DNA of 6,126 bases from Campylobacterales bacterium (GTDB lineage: Bacteria; Campylobacterota; Campylobacteria; Campylobacterales; JAADDG01), in assembly GCA_027009865.1 (NCBI GenBank), contig JALVCR010000005.1, forward strand, positions 1 to 6,126, given 5' to 3'. Positions 1 to 5,560 of the stretch are shown in pieces (positions within the stretch are counted from its first letter, which is position 1; every line of letters begins with the position of its first letter). The position numbers were made by a program, and so were the translations under genes. The notes under the pieces were generated by a model that saw nothing but the letters and a program-made list of their open reading frames with translations, did no database searches and was not told where the DNA came from.

Positions 1-101
1 TTTTAAGACATAGAATCATTTTAAATTATAAAGCGGAAGCAAGCGGAATTAGAAGCGATGAGATTTTGGAAAAAATTCTAAAAACCATTAAACTGCCCTA
101 A
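1..101 (+). CDS. MoxR-family AAA+ ATPase, C-terminal end (partial)
   Basis: The frame starting at base 3 is open from the left edge to a TAA at 99-101 and encodes 32 residues. They begin LRHRIILNYKAEA and end in ILKTIKLP. This matches the C-terminal end of the lid domain in MoxR ATPases, where an Arg-His-Arg stretch is followed by a hydrophobic strand, a Tyr-x-Ala-Glu-Ala segment and a last helix ending near a proline. The Walker motifs lie outside the window. MoxR proteins are cytoplasmic ATPases thought to act as chaperones on partners carrying vWA domains, and they usually sit directly upstream of a DUF58 gene, as here. Only 8 bp separate the stop from the next start. The family call is fairly safe despite the short fragment, because sequence and context agree; the exact subfamily cannot be read. 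Confidence 0.85.
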   Translation, partial: LRHRIILNYKAEASGIRSDEILEKILKTIKLP

Positions 102-109
102 GGGATGAG

Positions 110-946
110 ATGATCCAAAAAGCAAAAGAGATTTTAATAAAAACCAAAAGAAGATTTTTTGGAGAAAATATAGGAAACAATATCTCTGTTTTTCAGGGAA
201 ACGGGCTTGATTTTAGCGAGCTTAAAGAGTATGTTTACGGAGAGGATGTCAGAAAAATCAATTGGAAAGTAACCGCAAGAGAGCAAAAACCGTATATAAA
301 CGTTTTTAATGAAGAAAGAGAGCTTAATATCGTAGCATCTCTTATGATAAGCGGAAATCTCTATTTTGGAACAGTAAGGCAAAAGCAGGAACTAATGGCT
401 GAGATTTTAACTCTGATAGGATATTCTGCTTTAAAAAATTCCGATAAATTTACAACTATTTTTTTCAGCGATAAAGAGGAGAGATTTTTTAAACCTACAA
501 AAAATATCAAATCTTTATATCCTATTTTAGAGGAGGCTCTTTTATTTAAAACTTTGGGAAAGAGAATCGATTATAAAAATTTTAGCGACTATCTTTTAAA
601 CAGAATAAAGAGAAAATCTATTCTTTTTATAATAGGGGATTTTTACGAAAATCTTGATCTTTCCTTTTTAGCGGCAAAACATGAAATATACGCAATAATC
701 GTAAGAGACAGATTTGAGGAGAATCCCTCTTTGCCTTTTGAGATCGATTTATATGATCCAAAAACCTTAAAGAGTGAAAGCTTCTATTTGGATAAAAAAG
801 TTTTAAATGATTTCAAAAAAGAGATAGAAAATAGAGATAAAAAGCTAAAAGAGCACTTTTTAAAAAACAAAATAGAATATACAAAAATATATACCGATGA
901 AGATCCTTTCTTAAAACTTGTAGAACTTTTTAGGAAGCAGAGATGA
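110..946 (+). CDS. DUF58 domain protein (MoxR partner)
   Basis: This 278-residue protein has no signal peptide and no convincing membrane segment, so it is probably cytoplasmic. The DUF58 signature is clear: GLDFSELKEYVYGEDVRKI at residues 32-50, followed by NWKVTARE (51-58) and a Phe-Asn-Glu-Glu-Arg-Glu-Leu stretch (66-72). A vWA-like fold follows. In the family its first metal-site motif is usually Asp-x-Ser-x-Ser; here residues 79-83 read MISGN, so the Asp and the last Ser are lost. Asp177 in the later IIGDF strand is kept. The function is not well defined; a role as partner or adaptor for the MoxR ATPase is inferred from gene pairing. The ATG at 110 was chosen because AAGGGA lies just upstream and the DUF58 motif sits at the usual distance. 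An ATG at 105 is out of frame and stops after two codons. The stop overlaps the next start in ATGA. Confidence 0.92.
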   Translation: MIQKAKEILIKTKRRFFGENIGNNISVFQGNGLDFSELKEYVYGEDVRKINWKVTAREQKPYINVFNEERELNIVASLMISGNLYFGTVRQKQELMAEILTLIGYSALKNSDKFTTIFFSDKEERFFKPTKNIKSLYPILEEALLFKTLGKRIDYKNFSDYLLNRIKRKSILFIIGDFYENLDLSFLAAKHEIYAIIVRDRFEENPSLPFEIDLYDPKTLKSESFYLDKKVLNDFKKEIENRDKKLKEHFLKNKIEYTKIYTDEDPFLKLVELFRKQR

Positions 947-1341
947 ATGAGCTTGATAAATTAAAAGATATAAAACCTCCCGTTGAAGTAGAGGGGAGTT
1001 TCTGGCTTTTTTTGATTTTAATAATTTTATCTCTTCTGCTTTTTGGGGCTATTGGATACTTTTTATATAAATTTTTAAAAAGAAGAAAAAAGAGAAGAAA
1101 AACTAAAAGAGAGCTTGCTTTGGATGCTTTAAGAGAGATTGATTTTAAAGATACAAAAAAGGCGGTTTATGATTTTACGGAAAATGCCTTTTTGGCTATC
1201 GAAGGGGATATGGAAAAAGAGGAGAAATTAAAAAATATTTTAAAAGAGCTTGAAATTTATAAATATAAAAAGGATATTCCGCCTCTTTCAAAAGAGCATA
1301 TTAAAATGATGAAAAAATTTATAAAGGAAATTGAAAAATGA
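943..1341 (+). CDS. DUF4381-like small membrane protein of the Bat operon
   Basis: This 132-residue protein has one membrane segment (about 20-45) preceded by a short N-terminal stretch, LKDIKPPVEVEG (7-18), ahead of Phe-Trp. That layout (Leu-x-Asp-Ile-x-x-Pro-Pro followed by a Trp-rich membrane entry) is typical of DUF4381 proteins, which usually lie between DUF58 and the vWA genes, as here. A block of Lys and Arg at 47-56 follows the membrane segment, so by the positive-inside rule the N-terminus is periplasmic and the helical C-terminal part (57-132) is cytoplasmic. That tail could contact MoxR or DUF58; this is inference. Residues 97-127 resemble the C-terminal tail of BatD further down the operon. 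The gene overlaps its neighbours by 4 bp at both ends (ATGA), which suggests coupled translation. Family assignment rests on layout and context more than on strong motifs. Confidence 0.78.
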   Translation: MNELDKLKDIKPPVEVEGSFWLFLILIILSLLLFGAIGYFLYKFLKRRKKRRKTKRELALDALREIDFKDTKKAVYDFTENAFLAIEGDMEKEEKLKNILKELEIYKYKKDIPPLSKEHIKMMKKFIKEIEK

Positions 1342-2240
1342 GCGGTATTATTTTGGAATATCCTATAGCTTTAATTATTCCTTTTATCTTTTTAACATGT
1401 CTAAAATACTGTAAACCAAAATTTTTGGCCATATTTTTTCCAAATACGGACATTTTAAAAAGAGCAGCCCAAAAAAGAAACGTTTTTTTAAATGTTTTGA
1501 AATTTTTAACGATTCTTCTCTTATCTATCTCTTTAGCTTCGCCCATAAAAGAGGATGAAATAGTAACCAATGAAAATAGAGGTTATGAGATATCTTTAAT
1601 ACTTGACGTAAGCGGCTCTATGGCTCAATATAACAAATTTAAAATAGTAAAATCGATAGTTTCAGATTTTATCAAAAAAAGAAAAAATGATAAATTGGCT
1701 CTTACCATTTTTGCAGATTTCGCATATGTGGCCATTCCTTTAACTTATGACAAACAAAGCATTCAAAGACTTCTTGACAAAATAGACGTGGGAATTGCAG
1801 GAACGCACAGAACCGCTCTTTATGAAGCTCTGTTTATGTCAACGAAGCTTTTTAAAAACTCCAAAGCCAAAAACAAAATTGCCATTTTGCTAACGGATGG
1901 AATGGATAATGCCGGGACTATACCTCTTGATGTTGCCATCAACACGGCAAAAAAGTATAAAATAAAAGTTTATACAATAGGAGTCGGAGGAAGAGGGGAG
2001 TATAATCCTTATGTTTTAAGAGAGATAGCAAAAGAGACGGGAGGAAAATTTTTTGAAGCTGATAGCGCGGATAGATTGAAAAAAATCTACAACGAAATAG
2101 ACAAGCTTGAAAAGAGCGAAATAAAAACAAATAAATTTGTCAAAAAAAGCTATTATTTTCAATATCCTCTATTTTTGGCTATTTTGCTTATGAGTATTTT
2201 AATTATCCTTAATATAAATATAAGAGAGAGAAAGATATGA
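1338..2240 (+). CDS. batA: BatA-like membrane-anchored vWA protein
   Basis: The 300-residue protein has membrane segments at about 7-27, 52-69 and 275-293, with a von Willebrand factor A domain between the second and third. The metal-ion (MIDAS) site is complete: Asp90, Ser92 and Ser94 in DVSGSM, Thr159 in RTALYEAL, and Asp187 in LLTDGMDNAG. The basic loop between the first two segments (KYCKPKF, KRAAQKR) should be cytoplasmic, which places the vWA domain in the periplasm. BatA proteins have exactly this order and about this length, so the protein looks intact. The vWA domain probably binds a protein ligand through Mg2+ and may be remodelled by the MoxR system; that is family-based inference. 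AAGGA at 1324-1328 lies nine bases before the ATG, and the start overlaps the upstream stop in ATGA. It is distinguished from BatB by its canonical DVSGSM and its position just before the second vWA gene. Confidence 0.92.
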   Translation: MSGIILEYPIALIIPFIFLTCLKYCKPKFLAIFFPNTDILKRAAQKRNVFLNVLKFLTILLLSISLASPIKEDEIVTNENRGYEISLILDVSGSMAQYNKFKIVKSIVSDFIKKRKNDKLALTIFADFAYVAIPLTYDKQSIQRLLDKIDVGIAGTHRTALYEALFMSTKLFKNSKAKNKIAILLTDGMDNAGTIPLDVAINTAKKYKIKVYTIGVGGRGEYNPYVLREIAKETGGKFFEADSADRLKKIYNEIDKLEKSEIKTNKFVKKSYYFQYPLFLAILLMSILIILNINIRERKI

Positions 2241-3199
2241 GATTTGAAAATACAGAGTTTTTACTTCTTTTGCCGTTTGCTTTACTGCTTTTATATCTAA
2301 TTTATAAAAATAAAGAGAGCTATGAGAGAATTTTTAAAAGCGAAATTCTAAAAAAGATGATTGTAAAAAGAAGCTCTCTTAGCAAAAGAGTAAGAGGAGT
2401 AATTTTAAGCTTTTCTTTGATTTTTGCCATAATAGCTCTAAGCCGTCCTGTGATAGATAATGGAGAGATTAAAGTTAAATCAAGCCATATAGATGTAGTG
2501 GCAGCTTTCGATATATCAAGATCGATGTTTTGTGAAGATATTTATCCAAACAGATTTAAATTTGCCCAAAGAAAATTCTTTACCTTTTTAAATAGATTCA
2601 AAAAAGGAAGAGTTGCAGTTATCGGATTTAGCCAAAGAGCCTTTTTGGTAGCTCCCTTAACCGATGATTTTGAGAGTTTGAAATTTTTGGTAAAGAATAT
2701 GAGTTTGGATTATATCTCTCTTAGAGGAACCAATATTTTAGCTCCGTTGGAAGTTACGAACAATCTTTTGAAAAATTCCACAAACAAAGCTCTTATTTTA
2801 TTTACCGACGGAGGAGATAGCAAAAATTTTAAAAAAGAGATAGAGTATGCCAAAAAACATCATATAAAAGTGTTTGTTTACGCTATCGGAACTAAGAAGG
2901 GAGGAGTTATCAAAACCAAAAATGGCGTCTTAAAAGATAGAAATGGAGATATAGTAGTAGTCAGATTAAATGAAAATATAAAAGATTTAGCTATAGAAAG
3001 CGGGGGAGCTTATATTAAAGCCTCTTTGTCAAACAGTGATATAGATAGTTTGATTAAAGAGATAGAGAAAAGATTTAAAGCAAAAGAGAGCGAAGAGATT
3101 ACAATAAAAAATCAAAGAGAGCTTTTCTACTATCCTTTGATTATCTCAATTTTACTCTTTTTTGCGGCTATGTTCTCTTTGCCAAGGAGAAGCTCATGA
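2237..3199 (+). CDS. batB: BatB-like membrane-anchored vWA protein
   Basis: A second vWA protein of 320 residues, built like its upstream neighbour: membrane segments at about 6-23, 54-70 and 297-315 with the vWA domain between the second and third. MIDAS residues are Asp92, Ser94 and Ser96 (FDISRSM), Thr165 (RGTNILAPL) and Asp191 (LFTDGGDS), so metal binding should be intact. Asp-Ile-Tyr-Pro-Asn-Arg-Phe (101-107) right after the first motif is typical of BatB. Cys99 sits in this stretch where many relatives have a small residue. The very basic loop 24-53 should be cytoplasmic, putting the vWA domain in the periplasm. In many proteobacteria BatB is fused to a TPR region; here the TPR part is a separate gene that starts inside this one's stop codon. 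The ribosome site before 2237 is weak (GAGAGAGAAAG), which fits coupling to batA through the ATGA overlap. Confidence 0.93.
   Translation: MRFENTEFLLLLPFALLLLYLIYKNKESYERIFKSEILKKMIVKRSSLSKRVRGVILSFSLIFAIIALSRPVIDNGEIKVKSSHIDVVAAFDISRSMFCEDIYPNRFKFAQRKFFTFLNRFKKGRVAVIGFSQRAFLVAPLTDDFESLKFLVKNMSLDYISLRGTNILAPLEVTNNLLKNSTNKALILFTDGGDSKNFKKEIEYAKKHHIKVFVYAIGTKKGGVIKTKNGVLKDRNGDIVVVRLNENIKDLAIESGGAYIKASLSNSDIDSLIKEIEKRFKAKESEEITIKNQRELFYYPLIISILLFFAAMFSLPRRSS
3184..3189 (+). promoter_or_regulatory. Ribosome binding site of the TPR gene
   Basis: AAGGAG lies inside the last codons of batB, six bases before the ATG at 3196. It is much stronger than the site in front of batB, so the TPR protein may be initiated independently as well as by coupling. 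It also supports the chosen start, which is followed at once by a signal peptide. Confidence 0.7.
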
Positions 3200-3945
3200 G
3201 AAAATTTTTATTAATTTTTATAATCTCCATATCTGCTTTTGCTTCGATTTTGGATTTTAAATATATAAATGCGGCAAAAGAGGCTTACCAAAATGGAGAT
3301 TATAAAAAGGCTATTGAAAATTATCTAAAAGTAGAAGATAAAAATGACAAGATTTTATTTAATTTAGCAGACAGCTACTACAAGGCAAAAGAGTATGAGA
3401 AAGCTTTTAAGCTCTATAAGCAGATAAAAGATAAAAATCTTGAATTTAAAAAGCTTCACAATATGGGAAATACTCTTGCGCATTTGGGAAAAATAGATGA
3501 AGCGATTAGGGCTTATGAAAAGGCTTTAAAAATCAAAGAGGATAAGGATACAAGATTCAATTTAGAGCTTTTAAAGAAAATGAAAAAGAACCAAAAGAAA
3601 AAGCAAAATAATAAGAATAATAAGCAAAAGCAAAATAAAAACAACCAAAAAAATAACAATAAACAAAACAAAAATTCAAATCAAAATAATAAAAATAAAA
3701 AAGACCAAAATAAAAGCAACAAGGAAAATAGCAAAGAAAACAAAAATAACAAGCAAAAAAATCAAAACAAAGGCAAAAAGAATAAAAAACTAAAACCAAA
3801 ACCCAATCTAAAACCGGCTCCAATAAGCGATATGGAAGTTAGAAAGTATGAAAAAATGTTAAATAAAAGAGGAGTAAATACTCTATTGCTTCCTCTAAAT
3901 ACAAAAGGAGAGAGAAAATATGAAAACAATATCAATCCTTGGTAG
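3196..3945 (+). CDS. batC: BatC-like secreted TPR protein with Asn/Lys/Gln-rich linker
   Basis: The 249-residue protein starts with a signal peptide (hydrophobic 4-15, likely cut after SAFA near residue 16), so it should be periplasmic. Three TPR units follow at about 20-50, 52-82 and 84-117, with the usual Gly/Ala/Tyr pattern (for example YQNGDYKKAIENYLKV and NMGNTLAHLGKIDEAIRAYE). Residues 131-198 are a low-complexity linker in which 61 of 68 residues are Asn, Lys or Gln. A short ordered-looking tail follows, including EKMLNKRG (218-225), LLLPL (230-234) and a final NPW. TPR proteins with polar low-complexity stretches are usual in Bat operons, where they are thought to scaffold BatA and BatB. 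The tail's retention suggests it is a docking peptide; that is inference. The symbol batC is by position and layout; BatE is also a TPR protein, so the letter is uncertain. The gene overlaps batB by 4 bp and batD by 26 bp. Confidence 0.82.
   Translation: MRKFLLIFIISISAFASILDFKYINAAKEAYQNGDYKKAIENYLKVEDKNDKILFNLADSYYKAKEYEKAFKLYKQIKDKNLEFKKLHNMGNTLAHLGKIDEAIRAYEKALKIKEDKDTRFNLELLKKMKKNQKKKQNNKNNKQKQNKNNQKNNNKQNKNSNQNNKNKKDQNKSNKENSKENKNNKQKNQNKGKKNKKLKPKPNLKPAPISDMEVRKYEKMLNKRGVNTLLLPLNTKGERKYENNINPW
3586..3789 (+). repeat. Low-complexity A-rich tract encoding an Asn/Lys/Gln linker
   Basis: Sixty-eight consecutive codons (residues 131-198 of the TPR protein) are almost all AAA, AAG, AAT, AAC or CAA, so the + strand is overwhelmingly adenine with little T or G. 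The only other residues are three Ser, two Glu, one Asp and one Gly. There is no fixed repeat unit. The composition could permit slippage, and the protein segment should be disordered and strongly basic. Confidence 0.9.
3904..3910 (+). promoter_or_regulatory. Ribosome binding site of batD, inside the TPR gene
   Basis: AAAGGAG ends nine bases before the ATG at 3920. It decides the batD start: the site, the ATG and the signal peptide that follows all lie upstream of the TPR gene's stop at 3943-3945, so the 26-bp overlap is real and not a start chosen too early. Confidence 0.75.
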
Positions 3946-5488
3946 AATAATTTTATTACTATTTTTGCCATTTGCTCTTTTTGCAGCAAGCGTTTCGGTA
4001 AAAGTGGACAAAAAAGCGATATATCCGGGAGATATAGTATTCTTTACAATAGAAGCAAACGGAGGAGATAATGTAGTTTTTCCCGATATCTCCGAAATAG
4101 GAGGATATCCGATAACCGGAACTTCAAGCTCCAAAAGCACTGTTATAATAAATGGAGATGTAAAAAAGAGTATTTCAAAAACCTATACTTTCTCTCCCTC
4201 AAAAGATGTTACGATTCCATCTTTTGAAGTAAAAATAGATTCAAAAGTTTATAAAACAGATCCAATAGAAATAAAGGTTTTAAACCCTTCCGCTTCAAAA
4301 AATACTAACTCTCCTCTATCTTTAGTTTTAAAAACCGATAAAAAAGATGTTTATGTAGGGGAGCCTGTAAAGCTTGATATAGAGTTTAGGCAAAGAGCTG
4401 ATGTTAAAGTAGATAAAATTCAAATAATGAAACCAAAATTTAAAAATTTATGGGTTAAAAGAATAGAGGGGGTAAAAGAGAGAATTGAGGGAAATTATAT
4501 AATCAAAACCTACAGCTATATAATTTTTCCCCAAGAGAGCGGAAAAATAACAATAGGGCCTATTTTTGCGAAAGTTGGAAAAATTGTAAGAAGCAAAAAT
4601 TTCTTTAATGATCCTTTCTTTAACGACCCATTTTTTAAAGACCCACTATTTAAGATGTTTAATAACACTATGCAGTGGAAGAGGGTATTTTCAAACACAA
4701 TAACTCTAAATGTAAAACCTTTGCCTAATAATTTGGAAGTTTTCGGAGACTATATCATAAAAGCTTCAGTGGATAAAAGAAAAGTTAAAGCAAACAAACC
4801 GGTAAATCTAACCATTACTATTGCGGGAGAGGGAAATATTGATGATATAAAGAAATTTAATCTTGATATCGAGGATGCGGTTGTATATTCAGACGAACCC
4901 AAAATCTCAACAAAAATAGAAAACGGAAAATATGTCGGAACGTTTACTCAAAAAATAGCTATTATAGCTGATAAATCTTTTACAATCCCTCCGATAGAGT
5001 TTAGATATTTTGATTCAAAAACCAAAAAAGAGGTTATTAAAAAGACAAAACCGATTCATATAGAGGTTATAGGATCTAAAACTATCTTAAAAAATGAGTC
5101 TAAAACACCATCCATTTCAAAAGAGAAGAATAAAAATAGAGAAGAAAAACCATCTTCAAAAGAGCCTTTGAAATCTAAAAAAGAGGAAGACAGTTATCTA
5201 AAATATCTATTTTTAGTTTTTGGATATCTTCTTGGAATATTTTCAGCAATCGGATTTAATAAAATCAAAAATCTAAAGCCAAAAAAAGATATTCCGCTAA
5301 TAAAAGAGATAAAAAAAGCAAAAAGCGACAGAGAGCTTTTTAAAGTTCTTCTTCCATACGCAAAAGATGAGTTTATAAAAAATATATTGCAAAAATTGGA
5401 AGAGAATATCTATGAAGGAAAAAGAAACAAAATAGACAAAGAGGAGATTATTAAGTGGGCTATGGAGAGGGAGGAGGTATCCTGTTAA
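3920..5488 (+). CDS. batD: BatD-like protein (oxygen tolerance family), Ig-like repeats plus membrane anchor
   Basis: This 522-residue protein has a signal peptide (hydrophobic 9-22, FALFA then ASVSV), a long periplasmic part, one membrane segment (about 427-446) and a basic cytoplasmic tail of about 75 residues. The periplasmic part looks like three tandem beta-sandwich units opening with related strands: VDKKAIYPGD (28-37), TDKKDVYVGEP (139-149) and VDKRKVKANKP (284-294). They end near IEIKV (116-120), ITLNVKP (261-267) and IHIEV (379-383). PQESGKITIGP (204-214) is the proline/glycine strand typical of BatD. Residues 228-242 are three copies of a five-residue Phe-Phe-x-Asp-Pro repeat. A charged Lys/Glu/Ser linker (386-424) leads to the membrane. 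BatD normally closes the operon, as here. It probably forms the envelope-side partner of the vWA proteins. The protein looks complete; the last residue is Cys522. Confidence 0.92.
   Translation: MKTISILGRIILLLFLPFALFAASVSVKVDKKAIYPGDIVFFTIEANGGDNVVFPDISEIGGYPITGTSSSKSTVIINGDVKKSISKTYTFSPSKDVTIPSFEVKIDSKVYKTDPIEIKVLNPSASKNTNSPLSLVLKTDKKDVYVGEPVKLDIEFRQRADVKVDKIQIMKPKFKNLWVKRIEGVKERIEGNYIIKTYSYIIFPQESGKITIGPIFAKVGKIVRSKNFFNDPFFNDPFFKDPLFKMFNNTMQWKRVFSNTITLNVKPLPNNLEVFGDYIIKASVDKRKVKANKPVNLTITIAGEGNIDDIKKFNLDIEDAVVYSDEPKISTKIENGKYVGTFTQKIAIIADKSFTIPPIEFRYFDSKTKKEVIKKTKPIHIEVIGSKTILKNESKTPSISKEKNKNREEKPSSKEPLKSKKEEDSYLKYLFLVFGYLLGIFSAIGFNKIKNLKPKKDIPLIKEIKKAKSDRELFKVLLPYAKDEFIKNILQKLEENIYEGKRNKIDKEEIIKWAMEREEVSC
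4601..4645 (+). repeat. Tandem 15-bp repeat inside batD (Phe-Phe-Asn/Lys-Asp-Pro)
   Basis: Three successive in-frame 15-base units at 4601, 4616 and 4631 encode FFNDP, FFNDP and FFKDP. A partial fourth unit (Leu-Phe-Lys) follows. Third-codon bases differ between units, so the repeat is not very recent or is held by selection on the protein. It forms an aromatic loop within the second Ig-like unit of BatD. Confidence 0.85.
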
Positions 5489-5516
5489 CTTACGGTTAAT
5501 CAACTTTGGATACAAT
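5485..5516 (+). promoter_or_regulatory. Predicted sigma70-type promoter for the downstream gene
   Basis: TACAAT at 5511-5516, in the context TTTGGATACAATTTTA, is a good -10 box. No convincing -35 exists; TTAACT (5485-5490) is 20 bases away, which is too far. Campylobacterota promoters usually lack a defined -35, so this is acceptable. The expected start is near 5523, leaving a leader of about 38 bases. The promoter would separate the downstream gene from the Bat operon. Confidence 0.55.
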
Positions 5517-5522
5517 TTTAAA

Positions 5523-5540
5523 GCGGATTTAAAAAACCGC
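5523..5540 (+). other. Small hairpin at the predicted 5' end of the leader
   Basis: GCGG (5523-5526) can pair with CCGC (5537-5540), and TTT (5528-5530) with AAA (5534-5536), leaving one bulged A and a three-base loop. There is no T tract after it, so it is not a normal terminator for batD. It could protect the 5' end of the downstream mRNA, or be chance. Confidence 0.35.
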
Positions 5541-5548
5541 ATAAACAT

Positions 5549-5555
5549 AAAGGAG
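5549..5555 (+). promoter_or_regulatory. Ribosome binding site of the 137-residue protein
   Basis: AAAGGAG ends five bases before the ATG at 5561. It is the best ribosome site in the intergenic region and fixes this start. Confidence 0.75.
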
Positions 5556-5560
5556 CGCAA

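Noticed and set aside
96..104. CCCTAAGGG near-palindrome at the MoxR/DUF58 junction
   Set aside because: Only four pairs around one base, and explained by the stop codon plus the ribosome site.
134..382. Minus-strand reading frame of 82 codons inside the DUF58 gene
   Set aside because: It lies wholly opposite the strongest DUF58 motifs and shows no signature of its own.
3586..3789. CRISPR-like or tandem repeat array
   Set aside because: No constant repeat or spacer lengths; the apparent repetition is codon composition only.
3557..3823. Minus-strand reading frame of 88 codons opposite the TPR linker
   Set aside because: It is the antisense of the A-rich Asn/Lys/Gln tract, giving an unnatural Phe/Tyr/Cys-rich protein; no ribosome site or family resemblance.
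5469..5478. Strong ribosome-site-like GGGAGGAGGT at the end of batD
   Set aside because: No ATG or GTG follows at a usable distance; the nearest TTG (5506) gives only eight codons. It simply encodes Arg-Glu-Glu-Val in BatD.
5523..5540. Intrinsic terminator for the Bat operon
   Set aside because: The stem has a bulge and is followed by ATAAACATAAAGG, not a T tract, and it lies after the predicted promoter of the next gene.
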